A DNA stretch of 21,547 nucleotides. Origin: Burkholderiaceae bacterium (GTDB lineage Bacteria; Pseudomonadota; Gammaproteobacteria; Burkholderiales; Burkholderiaceae_E). A program made the position numbers and the translations under genes. A model generated the notes under the pieces. That model made no database searches and was not told where the DNA came from. It worked only from the letters and a program-made list of their open reading frames with translations. Shown here piece by piece: positions 7,927-15,187 of this stretch (position 1 is its first letter; each line of letters begins with the position of its first letter). Location of the stretch: the NCBI GenBank assembly GCA_019428955.1, contig JAHYJF010000025.1, positions 1-21,547 of the forward strand, given 5' to 3'.

Positions 7927-8520
7927 TCAGCTCGCCAGCGGGGCCGATGGCTTGGGCTTGGGCCGGAACGCTTCGCAGACCGCGGGGCGCGTTTCGATGC
8001 GCGGCGCTCCGATCAGGTCCAGGCAATAGGGGATGGCGGCAAAGATGCCGGTGACGGCCATCGTGCCGTCGTCACCGCGCAAGCCTTCGAGGGTCTGGCG
8101 AATCGCGCGCGGCTGGCCGGGCAGGTTGACGATCAGCGCCCGGCCGCGGATCACCGCCACCTGGCGCGAGAGTATTGCCGTCGGCACGAAGCGCAGGCTG
8201 ACCTGGCGCATCTGTTCGCCAAAGCCGGGCATGACCCGCTCGCCGACGGCCAGGGTCGCCTCGGGAGTGACGTCGCGCTGCGCCGGTCCGGTGCCGCCGG
8301 TGGTCAGGACCAGGGCGCAACCGTCCTGGTCGACCAGCTCCACCAGGGTTGCCTCGATCCGGGCACGCTCGTCCGGGATCAGCCGGCGTTCGAGTTCGAA
8401 GGGCGTGCTGAGTGCCGCGTTGAGCCACTCCTCGAGTGCCGGCAGGCCCTCGTCGTTGTAGACGCCACTGGAGGCCCGGTCGCTGATTGATACCAGGCCG
8501 ATGCGGATGGTGGTGCTCAT
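7927..8520 (-). CDS. mogA: Molybdopterin adenylyltransferase MogA
   Basis: This 197-residue MogA/MoaB-fold protein activates molybdopterin with ATP, giving adenylyl-molybdopterin for molybdate insertion by MoeA. The nucleotide/pterin loop TTGGTGPAQRD is at 73-83, followed by VTPEA. ISDRASSGVYNDEG near the N-terminus, GFGEQMR, and the NLPGQPRAI loop near 136-144 are also typical. The last 20 residues or so (RPKPKPSAPLAS end) are a divergent tail. The start ATG overlaps the darP stop as ATGA, so the pair is likely cotranslated from the darP side. Cofactor for molybdoenzymes would fit an organism with respiratory flexibility, but no molybdoenzyme is in the window. Confidence 0.93.
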   Translation of the reverse strand: MSTTIRIGLVSISDRASSGVYNDEGLPALEEWLNAALSTPFELERRLIPDERARIEATLVELVDQDGCALVLTTGGTGPAQRDVTPEATLAVGERVMPGFGEQMRQVSLRFVPTAILSRQVAVIRGRALIVNLPGQPRAIRQTLEGLRGDDGTMAVTGIFAAIPYCLDLIGAPRIETRPAVCEAFRPKPKPSAPLAS

Positions 8521-9071
8521 GGTTGGTTCTCGCGGTGCTCGCTGCTGTCGGTTTGTTCTTCCAGTACGGTGCGCAGGTGCCTGAAGAGCTCACGGTAGCG
8601 CCGTCCGCGCTCGCCGCGGGCCAGTTCGGCGCGCACCGCCGGCAGCAATTCCTCGAGGCGCGCGCCGCTTTGCTCACCGTAGCGCGCGCGCCAGTGGACC
8701 AAAGCGTCAGGATCCTCGAGCAGCCGTTCGCGCCAGCGCTCGGCGGCGTGCATCCGGGCGACGCCGGCCTTATCGTGCCTGGTGTCCTGGTCCAGGGCCG
8801 CGTTGATGGCGTCGGCGTCGGCGTCGCGCATCAGCTTGCCGATCAGCTGGAGCTGGCGGCGCAGCGCCCCGTGGCTGCGAATTCCCCTCGCCATGACGAT
8901 GGCGTCATGGAGCGCTTCGGCGAGCGGCAGCGCGGCGGTCTGGGCGGGGCGGGCAGCCACCAGCCGCGCGCCCAGCTTCTGCAGCGCGAGCGCGTCGCGC
9001 TTGCGTTGCGACTTGCTCTCGCGGGTGTATTTTTCGGCCTGATCTTCCGGCTGGTCGTTGGTTTCTGGCAC
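8517..9071 (-). CDS. darP: Ribosome-associated protein DarP (YjgA, DUF615)
   Basis: This 184-residue, highly charged helical protein belongs to the YjgA/DarP family, which binds pre-50S particles and helps late large-subunit maturation. Family hallmarks are the basic SKSQRKRDALALQKLG near the N-terminus, IRSHGALRRQLQLIGKLMR in the middle and ERWRERLLEDPDALVHWRARY later. The predicted start is the GTG at 9071-9069, with no strong Shine-Dalgarno. Its 3' end overlaps the mogA start by 4 bp. Its start is only 36 bp from that of divergent pmbA, so the two promoters must overlap each other or the coding ends. darP next to pmbA is a common arrangement in proteobacteria. Confidence 0.9.
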   Translation of the reverse strand: MPETNDQPEDQAEKYTRESKSQRKRDALALQKLGARLVAARPAQTAALPLAEALHDAIVMARGIRSHGALRRQLQLIGKLMRDADADAINAALDQDTRHDKAGVARMHAAERWRERLLEDPDALVHWRARYGEQSGARLEELLPAVRAELARGERGRRYRELFRHLRTVLEEQTDSSEHRENQP

Positions 9072-9073
9072 GC

Positions 9074-9082
9074 TGCTATGAT
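9074..9082 (+). promoter_or_regulatory. Extended -10 promoter of pmbA
   Basis: TGC-TATGAT is an extended -10 element (TG at 9074-9075, hexamer at 9077-9082), starting 34 bp before the pmbA ATG, with no good -35 hexamer. The predicted start is near 9089. It sits immediately upstream of the divergent darP start codon. Confidence 0.45.
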
Positions 9083-9107
9083 ACCTCGCAGCACTGTGGG
9101 AGCCGGG

Positions 9108-10448
9108 ATGTTCGAATACGATTCAGACAGCTTGAAGTCGATCGCCGAAGCGCTCATCCGTCGCGCCGGGGACCTCGGCGCGAGCGCTTGCGCGGTGGAC
9201 GTTTCCGAGCACGTCGGGTTGGATGTCAACGTGCGCCGCCGCCGGGTCGAGACCATTGAGCAGACCCGCGATAAGGGCATGGGTGTAACGGTCTACGTCG
9301 GCACCCGGCGCGGTCACGCCAGCAGCAGCGATTTCGACCTCGGGGCGCTCGGCGAGACCGTCGCGGCCGCCTATGAGATCGCCCGCTATACCGCCGAGGA
9401 TCCGTGCGCCGGCCTGCCTGATCCTGACACCCTGGCGGTCGAAATTCCCGATCTGGACCTGTTCCACCTCTGGGATGTCGACGCCGAGCGCGCGATCGCG
9501 ATTGCGATCGCGGCCGAGACCGCGGCATTCGACGTGAGCCCGCTGGTGCGCAACAGCGACGGCGCCTCGGTGTCGGTCGGCTACGGCCATTTCTTTTCGG
9601 CCAATTCACTCGGTTTCGCGGGCGGCTACCAGTTCAGCCGGCACTCGCTGGCGTGTTCGCCGATCGCCCGGCGCGGCCGCTCGATGCAGCGCGACGACTG
9701 GTACTCGGCGCACTGCAACCCGCGGCGCCTGGCAGACCCGGCAGCGTTGGGACGCTACGCTGCCCAGCGCGCGCTCGCGCGGCTGGGCGCCCGGCGGATT
9801 TCGACCCGCAGCGCCCCGGTGCTCTTCGAGTCGCCTTTGGCCTGCGGACTGCTGGGCCATTTCGTGCAGGCGGTGAGCGGTACTTCGCTGTATCGCAAGG
9901 CCTCGTTCCTGGTCGATTCGCTTGGCCAGCAGGTCTTTGCCCCGCACATCGACATCACCGAAGACCCTCACCGCCGGGGCGAGCCGGGCAGCGCGCCGTT
10001 CGACGCCGAAGGGGTGGCGACCCGCAAGCGCGCGGTGGTCGAGGCCGGCACCGTGGCCGGCTATTTCCTCTCGACCTATTCGGGGCGCAAGCTGGGCATG
10101 CCGTCCACCGGCAGTGCCGGCGGCTCGCACGGACTCTCCCTTACCAGCCGCAGGACGCGCCCGGGTGACGATCTGAGCGCGATGCTGCGCGCGCTCGGCA
10201 CCGGTTTGTTCGTCACCGAAATGATGGGGCAGGGCGTCAATTACCTGACCGGCGACTACTCGCGCGGAGCGAGCGGCTACTGGGTCGAGAACGGCGTGAT
10301 CGCCTATCCGGTCGAGGAGATCACCATTGCCGGGAACCTGCGCGAAATGTTCGCCGCGATCGAGGCGGTCGGCGCCGATGTCATCCAGCGCGGCAACAAG
10401 CGCTGCGGTTCGGTGCTGATCGGGAAGATGGCGATTGCCGGCACCTGA
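9108..10448 (+). CDS. pmbA: Metalloprotease TldE/PmbA subunit
   Basis: This 446-residue protein is the PmbA/TldE partner of TldD. The TldD/E heterodimer degrades unfolded peptides and trims ribosomally made peptides such as microcin B17; TldD carries the zinc site, while TldE is the non-catalytic partner. Recognisable stretches are VNVRRRRVETIEQTRDKG, RDDWYSAHCNPRRL, FESPLACGLLGHFVQAVSG, the SLYRKASFLVDSLGQQVF block, and MMGQGVNYLTGDYSRGASGYWVENG near the C-terminus. I chose the ATG at 9108 because GGGAG lies 6 bp upstream and an extended -10 lies further up. An in-frame open stretch runs further upstream, but it is antisense to darP and not believable. greB follows 9 bp downstream. No tldD is in the window. 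Confidence 0.94.
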   Translation: MFEYDSDSLKSIAEALIRRAGDLGASACAVDVSEHVGLDVNVRRRRVETIEQTRDKGMGVTVYVGTRRGHASSSDFDLGALGETVAAAYEIARYTAEDPCAGLPDPDTLAVEIPDLDLFHLWDVDAERAIAIAIAAETAAFDVSPLVRNSDGASVSVGYGHFFSANSLGFAGGYQFSRHSLACSPIARRGRSMQRDDWYSAHCNPRRLADPAALGRYAAQRALARLGARRISTRSAPVLFESPLACGLLGHFVQAVSGTSLYRKASFLVDSLGQQVFAPHIDITEDPHRRGEPGSAPFDAEGVATRKRAVVEAGTVAGYFLSTYSGRKLGMPSTGSAGGSHGLSLTSRRTRPGDDLSAMLRALGTGLFVTEMMGQGVNYLTGDYSRGASGYWVENGVIAYPVEEITIAGNLREMFAAIEAVGADVIQRGNKRCGSVLIGKMAIAGT

Positions 10449-10457
10449 GGCGAGGCG

Positions 10458-11021
10458 ATGAACAAGGCGTTTGTGCGCGAGGCCGATGGCGAGGACGACG
10501 ATGCGGACGATGTCCCCAGCCCGGCCCCGCTGCCGAGCGGCCTGAAGAACTACATCACCGCGCCCGGTTACCAGCGCCTGCGCGACGAGTTGCTCGCGTT
10601 GATCGACGTCGAGCGCCCGGAGGTGGTGCGCACGCTCACCTGGGCTGCCGCCAACGGCGATCGCTCCGAAAACGCCGACTACATCTATGGCAAGCGGCGG
10701 CTACGCGAGATCGACCGCCGGATCCGCTTCCTGACCCGCCGGCTCGACGCCGCGGTGGTGGTCGATCCGTCGCTGCAGGAGAACCGCGACCAGGTGTTCT
10801 TTGGTGCCACGGTCACCCTGCTGCGTAACGGTGAGCACGAAGAGACCCACACCATAGTCGGGGTCGATGAGGTCGATCCGGCAAGCGGCCGGATCAGCTG
10901 GGTATCGCCGATCGCGCGGGCGCTGATCAAGGCGCGCCTCGGTGACAGCGTCAGCCTGCGCACCCCCGGCGGAGTCGACGAGATCGAAATCGTCGCAGTC
11001 CGGTACCCGCAATCCGCTTAG
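10458..11021 (+). CDS. greB: Transcription elongation factor GreB
   Basis: This 187-residue Gre factor inserts a coiled coil into the RNA polymerase secondary channel and stimulates cleavage of backtracked RNA. The N-terminal coiled coil carries the acidic tip segment NGDRSENADYIYGKRRLREIDRRIRFL; the YIYGKRRLREID form is the GreB signature. The C-terminal FKBP-like domain includes FFGATVTLL and SWVSPIARALI. Compared with E. coli GreB (about 158 residues) it has an acidic, proline-rich N-terminal extension (about residues 5-28). GAGGCGAGGCG directly before the ATG is the ribosome site. It is 9 bp behind pmbA and likely in the same transcript. It ends 57 bp from the convergent regulator gene, and I see no strong terminator in that gap. 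Confidence 0.94.
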   Translation: MNKAFVREADGEDDDADDVPSPAPLPSGLKNYITAPGYQRLRDELLALIDVERPEVVRTLTWAAANGDRSENADYIYGKRRLREIDRRIRFLTRRLDAAVVVDPSLQENRDQVFFGATVTLLRNGEHEETHTIVGVDEVDPASGRISWVSPIARALIKARLGDSVSLRTPGGVDEIEIVAVRYPQSA

Positions 11022-11078
11022 GGTCGCGCAGCGGCTGCGGTCCCGTTTCCGGCCTGCCCGCGTTGCAACGAGCGCCGG

Positions 11079-12422
11079 TCAAAGCCCCCACTTGTCGATC
11101 TTGCGGTACAGCGTGCGCAAGCCGATGCCCAGGATCCGGGCTGCCTCGGCTTTGTTGCCCGACGTGCGCTTTAGCACTTCGACGATGGTCCGGCGTTCCA
11201 GGTCGTCCATCAATCGGTCGCCCGCCGCCGACCCGGCGCGTGATTTCTCGCACATCTCCAGCAGGTGCTCGGGAAGATCCTCCACGCCGATCTGTGGGCC
11301 ACCAGCCATCACCACCAGGCTCTCGATGCAGTTCATCAGTTCGCGGATATTGCCGGGCCAGTTGTGCGCGCGCAGCAGCTCACGCAGCTCCATGGTCATG
11401 CTGTCGACGGGCCGGCCGTGGATCATTCGATAGTGCTCGAGCAAATGATCGATCAGGTCGTCGATGTCGCCATTGCGCTCGCGCAGCGGCGGCACGGTGA
11501 TGAGCACTACGCGCAGCCGATAGTACAGGTCCTCCCGAAAGTCACCGGTCTTGATCATTTCCGCGAGGTTGCGATGGGTGGCCGCGATCACGCGCACATC
11601 CACCTTGAAGGTGACTCCTCCGCCCACGCGCTCGAAGGTGCGTTCCTGCAGGAAGCGCAGCAGCTTGACCTGCGCCGATTGCGGCAGGTCGCCGATCTCG
11701 TCAAGGAACAACGTCCCGTGGTCGGCCATCTCAAAGCGCCCCTTGCGGGTGGCCGAGGCTCCGGTGAAGGCGCCGCGTTCGTGTCCGAACAACTCCGACT
11801 CGAGCACCCCTTCGGCGAAGGCGGCGCAGTTCACCTTGATGAGCGGGCCGTCCGAGCGCGCACTTTCGGCATGAATGAGACTGGCGACGAGTTCCTTGCC
11901 GGTGCCGCTCTCGCCCTCGATCAGCACGCTCGCGTCGGTGCCGGCGACGCGCGTGGCGGTCGCCACCACCTTCTCCATCGCCGCGCTCCGCCCCACGATC
12001 CGGATCGCCGACCGGCTCTCGCGCAAGCTGAACTTGAGTCGTGTGTTTTCGTTGCGCAGTGCGCGCGCTTCAAGTGCCTTTTGCATCAGCAGCGCCAGTC
12101 GTTCCAGATTGACCGGTTTGGTGACATAGTCGTGTGCGCCCAGCTTCATGGCGCGCACCGCCGAATCCACCGAGGCGAGTCCGGTGATGAAGATCACCGC
12201 GGGCCGTTCTTCCTGCGCGTTCAGGCGTTCCAGCAGGCCAAGGCCGTCCAACCCCGGCATGGTAATGTCGGACAGCACGATGTCACGCGGTTGCGCGGCC
12301 AGAATCGCCAACGCCTCGTTGCCGTCATTCGCGGTCGCAACCTCGTAGTCGTCTGCGAAGGCGTCAGCCAGGGTGTCTCTGGTCAGCTTGTCGTCGTCGA
12401 CGATCAACAGGGATATGCTCAT
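11079..12422 (-). CDS. NtrC-family sigma-54-dependent response regulator
   Basis: This is a complete 447-residue activator. The receiver domain has DDD at 9-11, phospho-acceptor D52 (LSDITMPGLDG) and K102. The AAA+ domain has Walker A GESGTGKE at 170-177, the sigma-54 loop GAFTGA at 217-222 (ELFGHERGAFTGA), LFLDEIGDLP as Walker B and FREDLYYRL. The C-terminal Fis-type HTH is GNKAEAARILGIGLRTLYRKI at about 421-441. It lies 12 bp after the kinase gene and is almost certainly its partner. The divergent cytochrome cluster has a GG-N10-GC promoter with an upstream dyad, so I infer that this protein binds that dyad and drives the cluster; this is not shown by sequence alone. It is different from prsR at the left of the window. 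Confidence 0.93.
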   Translation of the reverse strand: MSISLLIVDDDKLTRDTLADAFADDYEVATANDGNEALAILAAQPRDIVLSDITMPGLDGLGLLERLNAQEERPAVIFITGLASVDSAVRAMKLGAHDYVTKPVNLERLALLMQKALEARALRNENTRLKFSLRESRSAIRIVGRSAAMEKVVATATRVAGTDASVLIEGESGTGKELVASLIHAESARSDGPLIKVNCAAFAEGVLESELFGHERGAFTGASATRKGRFEMADHGTLFLDEIGDLPQSAQVKLLRFLQERTFERVGGGVTFKVDVRVIAATHRNLAEMIKTGDFREDLYYRLRVVLITVPPLRERNGDIDDLIDHLLEHYRMIHGRPVDSMTMELRELLRAHNWPGNIRELMNCIESLVVMAGGPQIGVEDLPEHLLEMCEKSRAGSAAGDRLMDDLERRTIVEVLKRTSGNKAEAARILGIGLRTLYRKIDKWGL

Positions 12423-12434
12423 GTCGATCTCCGT

Positions 12435-14006
12435 CTAGGCCGCGGCGGCCAGGGGCAAGCGGATCGTGAACACTGTGCCGACGCCGGGCTGGCTCTGAAC
12501 GTCGATCCGCCCGCCGTGTTGTTCGATGATGCGCCGCACGATAGCCAGGCCGAAACCCAGTCCATCCTTCTTGGTCGTGAAGAACGGCTTGAATAGCCTG
12601 TCGAGGTTCTCGGCCGGGATGCCGCCACCCGTATCGGCGACGGTGATGGTGAACGCGTCGGTCTCGACGCTGCTGTCCACGCTCAACGCCCCCCCGGCCG
12701 GCATCGCCTGGATCGCGTTCGTGCACAGGTTCACCAGCACCTGGACCAGCTTGTCATCGTCGCCGCGCACGGCGGGCGCCGGGTCGGCCAGCGCGAGGTG
12801 CAGCGTCACGCCGGCGCGTTCGGCACGTTCCGCCAGCATCTGCGCGACATGGCGGATCGGCCGGTTAGGGTCGAGGTCGGTCAGCACCGGCGGTTGCAGC
12901 CGCGCATAGTTCACAAACTCCTCGAGCATGTCGCTGATGCGCACCACCTCGCGTTCCACCAGCGCAATGCGCTCCAGGGCGGAGCGTTGCGCCACCCGGC
13001 GCTCGGTGTGAACCGTGGCCCTGTTGCGCTCGAGTCCGCGCCGGATCAATTGCACGTTCATGTACAGGGAGTTTAACGGCGTGCGCACTTCGTGGTTCAC
13101 GGCGGCCGCAATCTGCCCGAGCAGGGCCAGATGCTCCACGCGCAGCAACTCGCCCTGGGTCTCCCGCAACGTCTCGTGAGAGTGCTCCAGCGCCAGGGTG
13201 CGCTCCCGCACCTTTTGCTCCAGCATATCGTTGAAGCGCGCTCGCTGCCGGTCGTTCGATTGCAACTGTTCGATCATGCGGTTGAAGGCCCGGTACAACG
13301 CGCCGATCTCGGTGCCCGAATCGCTTTCCACGCGCACGCCGAGATCGCCGTTGGCGACGCGTTCGGCGGCTTCCTGCAGCTTCCTCACAGGGATCACCAC
13401 ACGCCGCGCATGCACGCGATAGCCGATGTAGATCGTGGCCAGTCCGGTCAACGCAAAGACTAGGTACAGATTTCGGATCAGCACCATGCTGTCATGTACG
13501 CTGGCGACTTCTTCGCCGATCATCTTGAAGTGCAGTTCGTTGACGTGACGCACCCGCGCATCGATCGTGCGCGTGTGCCTCTCCAGCAGGGCCACGGTGC
13601 TGGCGGGCGAGGCATTTGCCTGCCGCGCGACCTGCTGCATGCTGTGCAGATCGTTGCGCACACTGAGCAACAAGCGCACTTCCTCAACCACATCCGGGTC
13701 ATCCGCGAAATGGTTGCGTTCCAGATAGGTGGCGATTTCCTCTTTGATCTCGTCGGCCAGCGCAATCGCCTGCTGTGCGTCGGCGGGATCTTTTGTCGCA
13801 ACCCCGATTCGCAATGCGGAGATAAACATGTTCGTCTTATGCCGTATTTCGTTGATCTCGTCGACTTCCGCGCTCTCCTCGGCGATCTCGAGCGTTCTTT
13901 CCAACATCTTCTGCGAGTGCCACACCGACACGCTGCCGATCACCAGAACGCCCAGGAAGAAGGCGCCGAAAGAAGCGGACGTGATTCGGTTGAGGCTGTA
14001 TCTCAT
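12435..14006 (-). CDS. Membrane sensor histidine kinase with HAMP domain
   Basis: This 523-residue kinase has a short cytoplasmic start, TM1 at about 12-28, a helical periplasmic sensor of about 150 residues with no cysteine or CXXCH, TM2 at about 179-197, HAMP at about 198-250 (RRVVIPVRKLQEAAERVANGD), a coiled-coil linker, then the HisKA box AVNHEVRTPLNSL with phosphorylated H305. The HATPase has NLCTNAIQAMPAGG, DTGGGIP, FKPFFTTKKDGLGFGLAI and GVGTVFTI. The layout is of the NtrB/ZraS-like class that partners sigma-54 activators. The helical sensor has no recognised ligand pocket, so the stimulus is unknown. The ATG at 14006-14004 faces the cytochrome cluster. An AT-rich TAGAAT near 14078-14083 could be part of its promoter, but no -35 is clear. 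Confidence 0.92.
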   Translation of the reverse strand: MRYSLNRITSASFGAFFLGVLVIGSVSVWHSQKMLERTLEIAEESAEVDEINEIRHKTNMFISALRIGVATKDPADAQQAIALADEIKEEIATYLERNHFADDPDVVEEVRLLLSVRNDLHSMQQVARQANASPASTVALLERHTRTIDARVRHVNELHFKMIGEEVASVHDSMVLIRNLYLVFALTGLATIYIGYRVHARRVVIPVRKLQEAAERVANGDLGVRVESDSGTEIGALYRAFNRMIEQLQSNDRQRARFNDMLEQKVRERTLALEHSHETLRETQGELLRVEHLALLGQIAAAVNHEVRTPLNSLYMNVQLIRRGLERNRATVHTERRVAQRSALERIALVEREVVRISDMLEEFVNYARLQPPVLTDLDPNRPIRHVAQMLAERAERAGVTLHLALADPAPAVRGDDDKLVQVLVNLCTNAIQAMPAGGALSVDSSVETDAFTITVADTGGGIPAENLDRLFKPFFTTKKDGLGFGLAIVRRIIEQHGGRIDVQSQPGVGTVFTIRLPLAAAA

Positions 14007-14143
14007 GGTTCGCGCGCACCCCCACGAGTCGAACTATCGCGGTTTGCGCCCTTGCGTTGGATTCGGTAGCCCGTGATTCTAACCGCGGGCCGGCGGCGTG
14101 CCGCGCGGCGCGGCCGCCCGAGGCCCCATGCCAGCATGACAAT

Positions 14144-14168
14144 CGACCGTGCCAATCTGGCACGGTCG
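14144..14168. promoter_or_regulatory. Perfect 25-bp dyad, candidate enhancer (UAS) for the NtrC-type activator
   Basis: Two perfect 11-bp inverted arms, CGACCGTGCCA and its complement, flank a 3-bp ATC centre. The centre lies about 100 bp upstream of the predicted sigma-54 transcription start near 14255, the usual distance for a sigma-54 activator enhancer. It also lies about 140 bp upstream of the kinase start, so it could serve autoregulation. It could alternatively fold as an RNA hairpin in a long kinase leader. That the adjacent activator binds it is inference. Confidence 0.65.
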
Positions 14169-14228
14169 TTCAGTCCGGTTAAGAATTAAGTTCGGCTAAG
14201 TCATTGCTCAGACGAGAACTCCCGGGTC

Positions 14229-14245
14229 TGGCACGCAACGTGCTT
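14229..14245 (+). promoter_or_regulatory. Sigma-54 (RpoN) promoter of the cytochrome cluster
   Basis: TGGCACG-CAAC-GTGCT matches the sigma-54 consensus TGGCACG-N4-TTGCW at all but one defined base. The invariant GG (14230-14231) and GC (14242-14243) are exactly 10 bp apart. The predicted start is near 14255, giving a leader of about 88 nt before the tetraheme GTG start. An NtrC-type activator is encoded divergently next door. Confidence 0.75.
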
Positions 14246-14255
14246 ATTCCTCACC

Positions 14256-14267
14256 GTGCCTGGGCAC
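14256..14267. promoter_or_regulatory. Small dyad GTGCC-TG-GGCAC at the predicted transcription start
   Basis: Five-base inverted arms share the sequence ACCGTGCC with the upstream 25-bp dyad. It overlaps the predicted +1 of the sigma-54 promoter, so it may be a weaker second binding site or the first hairpin of the mRNA. The match is short and could be chance. Confidence 0.3.
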
Positions 14268-14342
14268 CCGGTTGGGAAATCCGGAGTTCTCCTGGCGCCG
14301 ATAGGCGAACTTAAGACCAACATTTCGATGGGGAGAATTAAA

Positions 14343-15098
14343 GTGAAAAAACTGGTTGCATTGGGTGTGATGGTTGTGGGGGTGGGTCTGGCCGGGCTGG
14401 CGCAGGCCGCGATTACCAACAGCGCGCACGACTTCACCGATGGTGTTAAGGGCTTGAAGGGCAACTCTGGGACCCCCACGGCCGTGGACGAGTCATGGAA
14501 CGCCCGCGGCGAGATCTGCCGCGTCTGCCACGTGCCGCATGATCACGCTCGCGCGTCGCAGCGTTACTTGAACGGCCTGTTGTGGAACCATGGCGTGAGC
14601 GTAGCGAGCTACACGATGTATGACACCGCGTGGAGTTCGACCATCACCGGCGCGCAGTCGGCTCAGCCTGATGGCACCTCCAAGCTCTGCCTGGCTTGCC
14701 ATGACGGTACGGTGGCGATCGACACCTTCGACAAGTACGCCGGCGGCGCGATTCTTTTTGACGGCACGGCCACCGGCTACGCCGCGGGCTACAAGGTGCC
14801 CGGTTTTCTCGACGGCGATAAACTCGATCTGCGCGGCACGCACCCGATCTCGATCGCATTCCCGGCGGGCCAAGCGGGCGACGGCAAGAACTTCACCGAT
14901 CCGGCAACCGCGACCTGGATGGACAACGCGACAGTGGCGTCCACGCTCGACAACGGCAAGATGCAATGCTCGACTTGCCACGACGTGCACAGCAGCACGG
15001 GCGGCGTCGCCACTGGCTCGCACCTGCTGCGCCAGGCGCAGACGGTTGAGCAAGGCGGCGTGGCCTCGGGCCTGTGCCTGACCTGCCACGTCAAGTAA
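14343..15098 (+). CDS. Exported tetraheme c-type cytochrome, OmcE-like motif layout
   Basis: This 251-residue protein has a signal peptide (KKLVALGVMVVGVGLAGLAQAA, cleavage near 22-23) and four CXXCH sites starting at C59 (CRVCH), C116 (CLACH), C209 (CSTCH) and C245 (CLTCH). Extra histidines at 29, 66, 68, 83, 167, 216 and 227 can give bis-His ligation. The order NSAHDF, CxxCHVPHDH, LLWNHG, SKLCLACHDGTVAID, HPIS, CxxCHDVH, terminal LCxxCH resembles, from memory, small tetraheme cytochromes of the OmcE type, some of which polymerise into extracellular filaments. I chose GTG 14343 because GGGGAG at 14330-14335 is well spaced and the signal peptide starts there; ATG 14328 is the alternative. It is the first gene behind the sigma-54 promoter. 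Filament formation is inference; a soluble periplasmic carrier is the main alternative. Confidence 0.85.
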   Translation: MKKLVALGVMVVGVGLAGLAQAAITNSAHDFTDGVKGLKGNSGTPTAVDESWNARGEICRVCHVPHDHARASQRYLNGLLWNHGVSVASYTMYDTAWSSTITGAQSAQPDGTSKLCLACHDGTVAIDTFDKYAGGAILFDGTATGYAAGYKVPGFLDGDKLDLRGTHPISIAFPAGQAGDGKNFTDPATATWMDNATVASTLDNGKMQCSTCHDVHSSTGGVATGSHLLRQAQTVEQGGVASGLCLTCHVK

Positions 15099-15128
15099 AA
15101 ACCGCCCTCACCTCGGGGGGCGCAACAG

Positions 15129-15160
15129 ACGAAGGGGGCTGAGCGATCAGCCCCCTTCGT
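15129..15160 (+). terminator. Strong hairpin after the tetraheme gene, terminator or mRNA-processing structure
   Basis: A 14-bp perfect stem (ACGAAGGGGGCTGA and its complement) closes a 4-nt GCGA loop. No U-run follows, so it is not a classical intrinsic terminator. It lies between the tetraheme gene and the next cytochrome gene and could partially end transcription or protect the 3' end of the first message, raising the amount of the tetraheme protein relative to the rest of the cluster. Confidence 0.6.
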
Positions 15161-15187
15161 GCTCGCAGACTTTACCAGAGGAACGTC

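Larger units (their letters stand above)
14007..14342. other. Divergent regulatory region between the kinase and the cytochrome cluster
   Basis: This 336-bp gap carries no coding sequence I believe. It holds the 25-bp dyad at 14144-14168, the sigma-54 promoter at 14229-14245, a smaller dyad at 14256-14267 at the predicted transcription start, and the leader and ribosome site of the tetraheme gene. An open frame from a GTG at 14256 reads in phase into the tetraheme gene, but its first 29 residues lack signal-peptide character. Confidence 0.8.

Noticed and set aside
8487..9107. Upstream in-frame extension of pmbA
   Set aside because: It is open only because it lies antisense to darP. The ATG at 9108 has a ribosome site and matches the family start.
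11022..11078. Terminator between greB and the convergent regulator
   Set aside because: Only a 5-bp stem with no U-run could be found, which is not enough to call.
14158..14174. TGGCACGG inside the 25-bp dyad as a second sigma-54 promoter, either strand
   Set aside because: Neither direction has GC at the required 10-bp distance from the GG.
14256..14342. Longer start for the tetraheme cytochrome from a GTG at 14256
   Set aside because: It would coincide with the predicted transcription start and place 29 non-signal residues before an otherwise normal signal peptide.
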